A stretch of 64,000 bases of DNA from Isoetes taiwanensis (lineage: Eukaryota > Streptophyta > Lycopodiopsida > Isoetales > Isoetaceae): contig JAJEKV010000561.1 of NCBI GenBank assembly GCA_021234155.1, forward strand, positions 1 to 64,000, in the 5' to 3' direction. How positions within the stretch are numbered: the stretch's first letter is position 1; each line of letters starts with the position of its first letter. Shown here in pieces: positions 43,801-55,470 of this stretch. The position numbers and the translations under genes were made by a program. The notes under the pieces were generated by a model. The model was not told the DNA's origin, did no database searches, and saw only the letters and a program-made list of their open reading frames with translations.

Positions 43801-46800
43801 CCATTTCGGTTGCCCGCTGGCGGGCTGCCCCGGACCGTTCTAATGCTAACCCTTTGACCTAGACCTTCTCAGAAAATTCGAAAAATTGGGCATTGTCTTT
43901 GGAGATGAATTAGGAATCGGTGGCAAAAATAGAATTTATTTTTTTATACGATGCATTAATTACTTAATTTGTGAATGTCTTGCCATCCCAAAAGCGCCCC
44001 GACTTCTAATTGCCACATCGGGAGGAGGATGGACTCCAAACTCCGTTCCGTCGGTTCCCCTTGTTTGGCGTTCTCGCCGCGGCTTCACCGGCCACGCCCC
44101 AATCACAAATGGACCAAAATTCAGCCCCCAAAACATAAACCCTTCTAGAACACGGCAGCCCACGGGTTTTCGTTTGAGGCCCTCTCCTTGTCGAGATTCG
44201 TCGGGGACCTTGCACCGTATCTTGACGTGGAGTGGGGGTGTTGACGCCAGAGCGGGGACCCTAAAATCCTCCCGGAAGCTGCTTGCCCCGAATTTCCTCT
44301 CCCCAAGGCCCTGGGGACCGACGGGCGACCTCCCCTCTCCGGAACTGCGATTTGGCTCTGCCAATGGACTCATAACGTTGACATTGCCCTGGGGACCAAG
44401 TTCCGTGGTCAGAAGACCACCCGACCTTGTATCTTGCAAAACCGACCTTGTAACTTTCTATCTTTTGCAAAACCGACCTTGTAACTTGCTCCCTAGGGTA
44501 ATTTCGCCATTATGGATGACTTCACGAGGTTGATTTCCCATTCCGGAGCCTCCCCGGTGCCCGAACGAGAAAATACTGCAGTTTCTACAAGGCCGACCTC
44601 AGGACGCTCCGCGGTTTGACAAGTTCTCCCGGACCGATCTGGAATCTTTTGGGCCTTCCCGAAGAGGGGCCCCTGAACAGAGGATCCAATGGTCGGATAG
44701 GGGAATCGGGCTACGACAGGGTGGTCGTTAGTGTGCGGCCCCCCGAGGGAGCGCTGCCAGGAAGGGCTGCCTCGGGAACTTTTTTGGATCCTGCCTCTTG
44801 GGGTCCGGACTCTCCCCTCTTGTGAGGGAGCCCTGCAAGGTCGGCCTCGTTTGACTTGGGGAAGGGTGCGGCTTGGTTGCCCATAGCGGGCTGCCCCACC
44901 GTTCTAATGCTAACCTTTGACCTAGACCTTCTCCGAAAATTCCGAAAATTGGGTTGTGTGCTGGAGATGAATTAGGAATCCAGCTTGCAAAAAATCAGAA
45001 TTTATTTTCGTACAATGCATTAATTACGAATTTGTGAATGTCTTGCCACTGCAAAAGCGCCCCCCGACTTCTAATTGCCACATCGAGAGGAGGACAAGCC
45101 CAAACTCCATTCCGTCAGTTCCCCTTGCTCCGACGTTGTCGGTCGCAGCTTCTCGACCACGTCGCAGAATCGCAGCAGGACCAAAACTTCGCCCCCAAAA
45201 ACGCATAAACCGATTCTAGAACACGGCAACCCACGAGTTTACGTTTGAGGCCCTCTCCTTGTCGGATTCGTCGAGGGGACCCTTGGCAGTGTCTTGACAT
45301 GGAGTGGGGGTGTTGGCCGAGGCGGGGACCCTAAAATTCCCCCGGAAGCTGCTTGCCCCGAGTTTCCTCTCCCCAAGGCTCACGGGGACCCGGCCAGGCG
45401 ACCTCCCTCTCCGAGCAGCGATTTGGCTCGCCAATGGGCTCGAGCGTTGGCGTTGCCACGGGAACCAAGTTCCGGTGGCGAGAGACCACCGACCTCCAAG
45501 AAGCGCCAAAGTAGCTCATGTCCACCACACACTCGTAGTCAATTGGCCTAGGATGTGGATCTTTGGATCTTGTCATGGAGGGCATGAGTGTTTCTTTCTT
45601 TGCGGAACCGACCTTGTAACTTGCCATTCCAGACGACTTCGCGAGGTTGATTTGCCATTAGAGCCTCCCGGTGCGAACAACAAAACAACGCGGTTTCTAC
45701 AAGGCGGAGCCTTAGGGGCCCATGGTTTGACAAGTTCTCAGGACGATCCGGAATCTTTTGGGCCTTCCCAAAGAGGGGCCTCTCGAACGGATGATCCAAG
45801 CGGTCGGATGGGGAACCGGGCTCGGGAGGGTGGTCGTTAGCGTGCGGCCCCCCGGGGGAGCGCTTCCAGGAAGGGCTGCATCGGGAACGTTTTTTGATCC
45901 AGCCTCACGGGGTCCGGACTCTCCCCTCTTATGAGGGAGCCCCGCAAGGTCGGCCTCGTTTGACTTGGGGAAGGGTGCCGGCTTCGGTTGCCCAAAGCGG
46001 GCTGCCCGGACCGTTCTAATGCTAACCCTTTGACCTAGACCTTCTCCAAAAATTCGAAAAATTGGGCCGTGTCTTTGAAGATGAATTAGGAATCGGTTGG
46101 CAAAAATCAGAATTTATTTTCGTACAATGCATTAATTACGAATTTGTGAATGTCTTGCCTTTGCAAAAGTGCCCCGACTTCTAATTGCCACATCGGAGGA
46201 GGACAGGCCCAAATTCTGTTAAAATCGGTTCCCCTTGCTCGCATTCGGCCCACGGCTTCGGTCATGTCCCAACCGCCTTGAGACAAAAATCCCTTCGGCC
46301 CCCAAAGCGCCAAACCCTTCTAGAACACGGCAACCCACGGGGTTTCGTTTGAAGACCCTCTCCTTGTCAGATTCGGGGGACCTTTGCGCCTCGTGTCTTG
46401 GCGTGGAGTGGGGAGTGTTGGCCTTGAGGCTTGAGGGGACTCTAAAATCCCCGGGGCTACTTGCCCGAAGTTTCCTCTCCCCAAGGCCCCGAGGGACCCG
46501 ACGAAGCGACCTCCCTCTCGGGCAGCGATTTGGCTCTCGCCAATGGACTCGAAACGTCGACATTGCCTTGGGGACCAAGTTCCGTGGCGGAAGACCACCC
46601 AACCTCCAAGAAGCGCCAAAGTAGCTCATGTCCACCACACTCGTAATCAATTGGCCTAGGATGTGGATCTTGGGATACGATCGTGGAGGGCATGAGTGTT
46701 TCTTTCTTTGCAAAACCGACCTTGTAACTTGCTCCGGGGGTAATTTCGCCATTAGAATGACTTGGCGAAGTCGATTTGCCATTAGGAGCCTCCCGGTGCC

Positions 46801-47549
46801 GAACGACAAAACACCATAGTTTCTACAAGGCCGACCTCCGGGGGCTCCGCCGGTTTGACAAGTTCTCGGACCGATCCGAATCATTTGGGCCTTCAGAAGA
46901 GGGCCCCCGAGCGAGGGATCCAATCTGGGTGGGATAGGGGAACCGAGCTCCGGGAGGGTGGTGGGTTAGCGTCGGCCCCAGGGAGGCGCTGCAGGTAGGT
47001 CCTTTGGGAACGTTTTTGGATCCGGCCTCACGGGGTCGGACTCTCCCCTCTTGTGAGGGAGCCCCCGCAAGGTCCTGGCGGCCTCGTTTGACTTGGGGAA
47101 GGGTGCCACCGGGGCGGTTCCCCATAGCGGGCTGCCCCACCATTCTAATGCTAACCCTTTGACCTAGACCTTCTCAGAAAATTCGAAAATTGGGGTGTGT
47201 CTTTGGAGAGAATTAGGAATCCGGTGGCAAAAAAAACGAGAATCTATTTTTAGATACGATGCATTCATTACGAATTTGTGAATGTCTTGCCACTGCAAAC
47301 GCGCCCCCCGACTTCTAATTGCCACATCAGGAGGAGCACAGACCCAAACTCCGTTCCGTCAGTTCCCTTTGTTCCGTGTTCTCGGCCGCGACTTCGCCAC
47401 CCGCCCCAATTGCAGCGGACCAAAACTCGACTCCCCAAAACATAAACCCTTCTAGAACCTAGCAACCCACAGGGTTTACGTTTCGGAGGCCCTCTCCTTG
47501 TCAGATTCGTCGGGGACCTTGCGCCGTATCTTGACGTGGAGTGGGGGTG
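37879..47549 (+). repeat. Tandem array, forward block: ten ~1.12-kb units
   Basis: The anchor around GAATTTATTTTC...GCATTAATTACG occurs at 38056, 39196, 39984, 40623, 41750, 42869, 43932, 44998, 46110 and 47240. Periods are about 1,140, 790, 640, 1,125, 1,120, 1,065, 1,065, 1,110 and 1,130. The two short units have internal deletions (near 39880 and 40575). Each unit is GC-rich and carries recurring segments such as CTTGCCACTGCAAAAGCGCC, GGACCAAGTTCCGTGGCCAG and AACCGACCTTGTAACTTGC. Open frames exist on both strands in every unit but none keeps its frame between copies, so I treat the unit as non-coding satellite-like DNA. Confidence 0.9.
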
Positions 47550-47558
47550 CCAGCTCAG
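47550..47558. other. Orientation switch of the array
   Basis: The forward unit breaks off after GTGGAGTGGGGGTG (47549). Nine bases (CCAGCTCAG) follow, then from 47559 the sequence is the reverse complement of another part of the unit (GTCCGGACCCC...). GTGCCAGCTCAG also occurs once at the far left edge of the array (37920-37931), suggesting template switching or an inversion between distant units. Confidence 0.7.
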
Positions 47559-50500
47559 TCCGGACCCCAGGAGGCTGGATCCAAAAACGTTCCCAAGGCA
47601 GCCCTACCTGGCAGCGCTCCCCCGGGGGGCCGCACGCTTACGACCACCCTCCCGGAGCTCGGTTCCCCTATCCAACCGTTGGATCCCTCGTTCGGGGCCC
47701 CTCTTCGGGGAAGGCCCAAAAGATTCCGATCGGTCGGAGAACTTGTCAAACCGCGGAAGGCCCCGAGGTCGGCCTTGTAGAAACGCGGTTTTTTTGTCGA
47801 ACCTTTGGGGAGGCTCCGGAATGGTAAATCGACCTCGCCAAGTCATCCGGAATGGCGAAATTATCCTGGGAGCAAGTTACAAGGTCGGTTTTGCAAAAGA
47901 AAGAAATACTCATGCCCTCCACGAAGATCCCAAGATCCACATCCTAGGCCAATTGATTACGAAAGTGTGGTGGACATGAGCTACTTTGGCTTCTTGGAGG
48001 TCGGGTGGTCTTCTGCCCACGAACTTGGTCCCCAAGGCAATGTCGACGTTTCGAGTCCATTGGCGAGCCAAATCGCGATTCCGGGAGAGGGAGGTCGCCG
48101 TCGGGTCCCCGGGGCCTGGGGGGAGGGAAACTTCGGGGGCAAGCGGCCGGGGGATTTTAGAGTCCTCGCCTCCGGCGTCAACACCCCACTCCACGTCAAG
48201 GCATTGCCGCAAGGTCCCCGATTTTTAATCCGACAAGGAGAGGGTCTTCAAACGTAAAACCCCGTGGGTTGCCGGGTTCTAGAAGGGTTTGCATTTTGGG
48301 GGCCGAAGTTTTTGTCATTTGCGGTTGGGACATGACCGAGAAGCCGCGGGCCGAGAACATGGAGCAAAGGGAACCGGCCGGAACAGAGTTTGGGCCTGTC
48401 CTCCTCCCGATGTGGCAATTAGAAGTCGGGGGCTTTTTGCAAAAGGGCAAGACATTCACAAATTCGTAATTAATGCATTGTACTAAAAATAAATTTGATT
48501 TTTGCCATTTGGATTCCTAATTCATCTCCAAAGACACTGACCCAATTTTTCGAATTTTGGAGAAGATCTAGGTCAAAGGGTTAGCATTAGAATCGGGGCA
48601 GCCCGCTAAGGGCAACCGAAAGCCGCACCCTTCCCCAAGTCAAACGAGGCGGGACCTTGCGGTGGCTGCCTCATAAGAGGGGAGAGTCGGGACCCCGTGA
48701 GGCCGGATCCAAAATGTTCCCAAGGCAGTCCTACGGCACCGTCAACGGGGCCATGACGCTAACGACCACCCTCCCCGGGAGCTCGGGTTCCCCTATCCGA
48801 TTTGTTGGATCCCTCGCTCAAGAGGGGGGCCCCTCTTGGGGAAGGCCCAAAAGATTCCAGATCGGGTCAGGGAGAACTTGTCAAACCCATGGGCGCCCCG
48901 GAGGTCGACCTTGTAGAAACCGCAGTTGTTTTGTCGTTCGAACCGGGAGGTTCAGGAATGGCAAATCGACCCGCCAAGTCATCAGGAATGGCTAAATTAT
49001 CCCGGGAGCAAGTTACAAGGTGGGTTTTGCAAAAGAAAGAAATACTCATGCCCTCCACGACAAGATCAGGCATCCACATCCTAGGCCAATTGACTACGCA
49101 AAGTGTGGTGGACATGAGCTACTTTGGCGCTTCTTGGAGGTCGGGTGGTCTTCGCCACGGAACTTGGTTCCTGTGGCAACGCCGACATTACGAGTCTATT
49201 GATTGGGAGAGGAGAGGTCGCCCGCCTGGGTCCTGAGCCTTGGGGAGAGGAAATTCGGGGCAAACGACTTTGGGAATTTTAGGTCCCCGCCTCAAGGCCA
49301 ACACCCCCACTCCACGCCAAGACAAGAAGGTCCCCGACGAATGGGACAAGGAGAGGGCCTCCAAACGTAAACCCCGGTGGGTTGCCGGGTGTTCTAGAAC
49401 GGTTTGCATTTTTGGGGGCCGAAGTTTTGGTCATTTGCGGTTGGGACGTGGTCGGAAAAGCTGCGGCCGACAACGTCGAACAAGGGGAACCGACGGAATG
49501 GAGTTTTGGGCTTGTCCTCCCCTCGATGTAGCAATTAGAAGCCTGGGGGGGGGCTTTTGCAAAGTGGCAAGACATTCACAAATTCGTAATTAATGCATTG
49601 TACTAAAATAAATTCTGATTTTTTGCAAGCTGGATTCCTAATTCATCTCCAAAGCCATGACCCAATTTTCGGAATTTTCGGAGAGGGTCTAGGTCAAGGG
49701 TTAGCATTAGAACTGGGTCCGGGGCAGCTTGCTAAGGGCAAACCAAGCCGGCACCCTTCCCCAAGTCAAACGAGGCGGGGATCTTGCGAGGGCTCCCTCA
49801 CAAGAGGGGAGAGTCAGGACCCCAAGAGGCGGGATCCAAAAAGTTCCTGAGGCAGACCCTTCTGGCAGCTCCCCGGGGCCGCACACTAACCGACCACCCC
49901 CGCCAGAGCCCGATTCCCCTATCCGACCGTTGGATCCTCTGTTCAGGGGCCCCTCTTCGGGAAGGCCCAAAAGATTCCAGATCGGTCCGGGAGAACTTGT
50001 CAAACCGCGGAGCGTTTTGAGGTCGGCCTTGTAGAAACCGCAGTATTTTGTCGTTCGGGCACCCGGGAGGCTCCGGAATGGGAAATCAACCTCGCGAAGT
50101 CATCCGTAATGGCGAAATTACCCTAGGGAGCAAGTTACAAGGTCGGTTTTGCAAAAGAAAGAAAACACTCCACGCCTCCACGACAAGTATGTGGCATCCA
50201 CATCCTAGGCCAATTGCTCACGAAAGTGTGGTGGACATGAGCTACTTTGGCGCTTCTTGGAGGTCGGGTGGTCTTATGGCCACGGAACTTGGTCCCCAGG
50301 GCAATGTCAACGTTCTGAGTCCATTGGCAGAGCCAAATCGCAGTTCCGGAGAGGGGAGGTTGCCCGTCGGTCCCCAGGGCCTTGGGGAGAGGAAATTGAG
50401 GCAAGCTTAGGGAGGATTTTAGGGTCCCCGCCTCAAGGCCAACACCCCCACTCCACGTCAAGATACGGCGCAAGGTCCCCGATGAATCTGACAAGGAGAG

Positions 50501-50980
50501 GGCCTCCGAAACGTAAACCCTGTGGGTTGCCAAGTTCTAGAAGGGTTTATGTTTTGGGGGCTGAGTTTTGGTCTGTTGCAGTTGGGACTTGGTCGAGAAG
50601 CTGCGGCCGAGAACGCGAAACAAGGGGAACTGACGGAACGGAGTTTGGGTCTGTCCTCCTCCTGATGTGGCAATTAGAAGTCGGGGGGCGCTTTTGCAGT
50701 GGCAAGACATTCACAAATTCGTCATTAATGCATCGTACGAAAATAACTTCTATTTTTTTGCCAGCTGGATTCCTAATTCATCTCCAGCACACAGCCCAAT
50801 TTTCGAAGAAACACTCACGCCCTCCACGATAGTATGTGGCATCCACATCCTAGGCCAATTGACTACGAGTGTGGTGGACATGAGCTACTTTGGCGCTTCT
50901 TGGAGGTCGGGTGGTCTTCTGGCACGGAACTTGGTCCCCAGGACAATGTCAACGTTCTGAGTCCATTGGCAGAGCCAAAT
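47559..50980 (-). repeat. Tandem array, inverted block: three units
   Basis: The same unit runs in reverse orientation, with anchors near 48497, 49612 and 50745 (periods about 1,115 and 1,135). The last unit is partial. It contains the deletion junction GTGTTTCTTCGAAAATTGGG (reverse complement at about 50800-50818), which also marks the forward unit at about 40568-40587. The block ends abruptly at 50980 against the second copia element. Confidence 0.9.
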
Positions 50981-51619
50981 ATAAACATGAGTTTTTCCTG
51001 ACCACAGCATTTCAGGTACTATACCTTTTGTACTTATAGATGGCAATATGTTTTGGACATAATTTCAAAGCTTCACTCCATAAAAAATTTGGCAAACCTG
51101 AGTATTTTAGCATGGAACGAACAGCATTGAGCAAGGTCCTGTTTTTTCTTTCAGCCACTCCATTTTGTTGTGGAGAATACCTACAAGTCAACTGCCTTTT
51201 AATACCACGGTTGGCACAATACCACTTGAATTCTTTTGACAAGTATTCCCCTCCTCTCTCTGATCTTATGCATTTAACTTTCCTTTTGTCTCTAGCTCTA
51301 CTTCAGCTACAAATAGTTTCAAAGCTTCAAAAGCTTGATCTTTTGTCTTCAATAGATAACATCTTGTTCTTCTACTAAAATCATCTATGAAGGTCATAAA
51401 ATATCTATGTCCTTCTATTCCTGTGATATTAATAGGTCCACACAGACCTGTGTGTATTAGATCTAACACTCTTTTAGCTCCTTTTGCATTTGTTTTAAAT
51501 GCAAGCCTTGATTGCTTGCCAAGTTGACAACCTGCACACAACATTTTTCCTTCATCTATTTTTGCTGTTATAAACTTGTTTTTAATGAGCAAATCAATAT
51601 TTATGAATGAGTGTGGCAT
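50981..51619 (-). pseudogene. Copia-2 integrase, truncated
   Basis: Frame 51619-51266 reads MLCAGCQLGKQSRLAF, DLIHTGLCGPINITG and RYFMTFIDDFSRRTRCYLL. Frame 51242-51012 reads KEFKWYCANRGIKRQLTCRY, SPQQNGVAERKNRTLLNAVR. The first acid and the final Glu of D,D,E are present in QNGVAERKNRT context; the frame is shifted in the middle (51243-51265). The final part (PEMLWSGK) is in a third phase and cut at 50981. Confidence 0.85.
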
Positions 51620-51721
51620 AACCTATTGTGCCAAGTTGTCTTTGATGGACATTCAAGGTTGATAGACAAAGTATGATCTTTGTCAAACCAAACAAATTAC
51701 CTACTCTTCTTCCAATAAACT

Positions 51722-52798
51722 TCAAAATATTATTAAGAAATATTTTGCATTCGAGCTTCTCAAAGACAACCTTATAACCAAGATGACAAGTTGGCAAACT
51801 GAAATTAAATTTCTCACAAGTTTTAGCACACATAAAACTTCCTTAAGCATCACACTTTTTCCATTCAAATCAAACAATTCTAATATTCCAGAATCTCTAA
51901 TCTTCTGCACCCCACCATCTCCAAGCTGAACTTGACCATTCTCCTTTTTACATTCTTTTAATATCTTCAAATCATGCACTACTGACTTTTCTGCTCCTGA
52001 ATCTATAATGAGAAACTTGTTATCATTTTTGTTAAAATCTTGAGAAACATTAAGTACATGTTTTACCTCAATGTCATCAGAGTTTTCTTCATTTGTTTCT
52101 TCCATAATATTCAAACTAGTGTTTCCTTTAAACCGTCCCCTTCCTCTTTTAGAATCCATTTGTGCTCTTCCTCGACCTCTCCCTCTTCCTCCAATACCCT
52201 TTGGACTTGGACAATTTGCAGACATATGACCTTTACCATCACAATTAAAGCACTTAAATTGCTTACCTTCACTTGGACATTCATTTTTCAGATGTTGTCC
52301 ATACTGATTGCAAGTATAGCATGGCCCCAATCTTTCTTTTGCACACCTGGTACCACCTCCTCTTTTCTTCTTCCTTATAAGCAACACTTCTGGAGATTGA
52401 TCATCCTCTTGCATACCTTTTGACTGCTCAAATTCAGTTCGAATCATCCTTAAGGCATGCTCTTTTGATGTGGCTATATTTCTCACTAATGTTGCAAGCT
52501 GAGAATTGTGAGAAACAGCTCTAGACAGTGCCAATATTTGATATTGTTCACTTAAAACATTTCCAGCTCCTTCAAGATCTGCCACAATTGAATCAAACTT
52601 CTCCAAAAAATCTGTTAGATCATCTTTTTCAAATAACTTTAGCTTCCTTAGTTGTTTTTCCAACAAATCAATTTGAGATGAACTCTTTACCTCATATTGA
52701 CTTATAAGATACTGCCACATTTCATGTGGCTTCAGCCCTCTTAACCTCAGTTTAAGAGCAGTTCCTACCTTGCACAGAATTATCTGCTGTGCTTCCAT
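51722..52798 (-). pseudogene. Copia-2 Gag and protease
   Basis: A 358-codon frame. Gag: LRGLKPHEMWQYLISQYEVK and LTDFLEKFDSIVADLEGAGN. Two zinc knuckles follow: CYTCNQYGQHLKNEC, with one extra residue before His, and the canonical CFNCDGKGHMSANC. Next comes an Arg/Gly-rich linker (GIGGRGRGRGRAQ). The protease carries FLIIDSGAEKSVVHD. The frame ends prematurely at 51722. The ATG at 52798 is internal; Gag really begins in the frame at 53078. Confidence 0.9.
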
Positions 52799-53078
52799 GA
52801 CCTTGGTTTCGTCTGATACAGGAACAGTAGGTGCTGAAGATACTCCAGAACCTCCTGTAACTCCAAACCCCTCCTACTGGACTACTTGAGCTGGCACCTG
52901 GACTTGTACTACCAGAACTGGCTGAAACAGTAGCTCTAGCTTGATCACCATCTATAAGATGCCATAGGTGTTCAAATTCCAGAACATACTTGATAGACTC
53001 CTTCCAAACTTGGAATCCAGTATCCCCCTTAAATACTTCAATTTGATTTAACAAATTGGCTGCAAATCTAGTAGACAT
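52752..53078 (-). pseudogene. Copia-2 Gag N-terminus
   Basis: MSTRFAANLLNQIEVFKGDT and FQVWKESIKYVLEFEHLW are the usual Gag opening. The Ser/Gly-rich stretch leads to a frameshift near 52850-52870, after which the true frame continues in the piece ending at 51722. The start at 53078 lies 33 bases after the LTR edge. Confidence 0.85.
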
Positions 53079-53098
53079 TGTGACTCAAGCCAACCTAG

Positions 53099-53110
53099 CT
53101 CTGATACCAA
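53099..53110 (-). promoter_or_regulatory. Copia-2 primer-binding site
   Basis: TTGGTATCAGAG on the minus strand directly follows the LTR end CTATCA, matching initiator tRNA-Met. Confidence 0.9.
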
Positions 53111-53773
53111 TGATAGAATATAAGAGTCTACTAGAACAATTTTTACCAGCAACAATAATAGTAGTGTGAATCACACAAGTACAATACACTAATTATTCCA
53201 AGTGCTACAAATCTCCAAACTTTCAAAGAGATGTTGTATTGAAACAAGAGAGCCAAAATGTGGTCACTAATCTCTTGATCAATCTAACATCTACATGTTA
53301 TTTATTTACAACCATTAACTTAAATCATAGTCATAAATAACTAGTTATTGTAGCAAAGGGATCGAAGCAAACATTGTAGCACTTCCGGCCTTCTTTGCTT
53401 GACAATTTCACCGTCTATTCAAGCCATTCCCTGGTTAAGTAGATTCATCTTTATTTAATCCTTTATCCCCCGACCGTTTAGGCAGAAGATAAGAATTCCT
53501 AATTGGGAATTCGTCTCCCTTGATTATCCCACAAGCACAGCTATGTTCGATCAAATACTCAAGATGCCATGGTATATTTTTCCCTTCAAAATATTAACCA
53601 TTACAACCATTGAATCTTATTAACCATTGCAACCAATTCAACCTAGTTTTCACATGAGTTCAACCCCTTGTATTCTGACCATCATACTTTGTATCAACTA
53701 AACCCTTTGACTCTATTCTTCAATCTCTGAATTCAACTGCATGAAAGATTAACATGACATATAATTTCTAACA
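53111..53773 (-). repeat. Copia-2 5' LTR (about 663 bp)
   Basis: On the minus strand it starts TGTTAGAAATTATATGTC at 53773 and ends TTCTATCA at 53111, next to the primer site. The outer edge is inferred from the TGTTAG start; no second LTR is present for confirmation. Confidence 0.75.
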
Positions 53774-54314
53774 ATGGCCACAACAACACCTGACACCACA
53801 ACCAGATGTAAATTCTTCAATTTGCAAGTAAGTAGTGTTAAGTTTGAAAAATGTCCTAGTAGATCTATTATTTGACAACAAAGGAGAACCATTGTAGGTT
53901 GTGATATGAAACTGAACCATCCAAAAGTTTAGTTCTGCAAAAAACATGTACTAAACCAACAGCGACAATATTATAATTACCATGATCATGACGAGCATAT
54001 GCTCCACCACTATCCATCTATCCATTACATCATATGTAAGATTAGTCGCATCATTTCCACCAGTCCACAACCCCGCTGAAGCCTCGCCATGCCCCCTTTG
54101 AAACCTTGAATTACATGTGCTCACCTACTACATCTATGGCTTCTGATTCCACCATATTAAATCGCCAATCATAAACCAATCAACATTATTCCCAAATCTA
54201 AGAATCTTACTTAAGAGTTTATCATGAACGTACTTCAAAGTTTATCATAGTGGAACTTGCTCCATAAGGGACACACTATTTCATTTTCAGAAATCAGAAG
54301 ACTTATTTGTTATA
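53774..54314. other. Spacer between copia-2 and Helitron sequence
   Basis: AT-rich with only short frames. It lies where the rest of the Helitron helicase would be expected, but I cannot read any helicase motif here. Confidence 0.4.
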
Positions 54315-55400
54315 TTATATCCATGCCACCTCTATCGTTGATAGATAACGCGCCCTCAAGTAATCCTGTATTTCGTTCCTAGGAGGTCGGCTAGCAGTTT
54401 CTTTAGATGGTGCATGCCCTGATGATTGGCATGTGGTATTTCCTCTTTGATCATTGTTTCTTGACGAGGATTCTGCAACCGCTTCATCTTGATTGTTTAA
54501 CGACGGTGGTATGAAAGCCGAGAACCTTTCTTGGCTTACCTGAAAACTAGCAGTGTTGAATCCTTTGTAAGTGTAACCATAAAGGTAGGAGAATACATGG
54601 ACTTTCGATGCAACATCCATTATAATGTGATATTCCAATTCATGCAGGAGGATGGCATTGTATGGAACCACCCAAACATCGTCTATAGTTCTCCTTCTAT
54701 ACTATATATACCCCTTCGAATCAAAATGCGTTGTTGGGTTGACATCTTTTGGATATTTATAACAACAAAGAAAACACCTTTCGGTGTGCCTGTGCATCAT
54801 GAATTTTTGAACTTGTCCTCGAAGGATGGGGTCTGTTGGCAATTCAACTGAGATTATCTCATCTATGCACTCGATTGGATGTCGGGTTTAGTGCGCAAAA
54901 TGAGATGAGCATGTCGCAATCCATGCTTTTGAAATTTTATGACTGTTATCACATATTATATGTGTTGGAAGAATTTATGAAACAGCTCCTTTAAAAGTTG
55001 TAATCTTCCATGGAAGCAATGAACGACAATCACAGGAATGTCGGCTGCATTTTGTCCTGGTCTTAGTCTGACTTGTATTTCTGGCCAATCTATATTCGTA
55101 GTCATAGTGATGAACAATGTTGGATGACCTTTTGATCTAGACAGTGCTAATGCATCTGCGACTACCATCTTTGACACCCCAGGAAGGACGATGGTAAAAC
55201 AATGTCATTCTGAGCATCGTTTTCGCGTTCGGAATAGTTCTCATCATATTGCACTCTTCTATTCCGAAATGATGGCATTCTGAAGTAGTTTAATCAAGCA
55301 TCTTCAACCCTAGAATACATATCGATCAGATATTCTCCACATAGACGATCTAATTGAAGAAAGCGCTCCTCCTGTACCAATATAGACCTGTACCACTGCA
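54315..55400 (-). pseudogene. Helitron Rep (HUH nuclease) domain, broken
   Basis: On the minus strand, pieces in order are: FLQLDRLCGEYLIDMYSRVE (about 55360-55300), NDIVLPSSFLG (about 55200), ADALALSRSKGHPTLFITMT with NIDWPEIQVRL (55177-54956), CYKYPKDVNPTTHFDSKGY (about 54780-54720), then TIDDVWVVPYNAILLHELEY, YLYGYTYKGF and EIQDYLRARYLSTIEVAW (to 54315). This is the Helitron helicase-like N domain, which carries the rolling-circle Rep nuclease. Several shifts and a stop break it, and the SF1 helicase half is missing. Confidence 0.85.
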
Positions 55401-55470
55401 ATTGTGTAAAGCCATGTTCATTTCCAAGCCCCCATCCAATAGTACCTTATGGGGAGAAATTGGGCATTAT

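Larger units (their letters stand above)
50981..53773 (-). mobile_element. Second copia element, truncated in integrase
   Basis: From the 5' LTR (53111-53773) the minus strand reads Gag, zinc knuckles, protease and integrase, then stops at 50981 within the integrase C-terminus (KGIVPEMLWSGKTHVY). RT, RNase H and the 3' LTR are missing from the window; the satellite array abuts the break. It is a different family from the element at 31.85-36.43 kb: LTR about 663 bases, TG...CA ends, and different Gag. Confidence 0.9.

Noticed and set aside
37900-50980. Dozens of 60-220 codon open frames inside the tandem array, on both strands
   Set aside because: GC-rich repeats have few stops; frames overlap in opposite strands, change phase between units and carry no domain. 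Conservation follows DNA, not codons.
37879-50980. Array as ribosomal DNA spacer or rRNA genes
   Set aside because: No rRNA-like sequence flanks or interrupts the units and no recognisable RNA polymerase I promoter box was seen.
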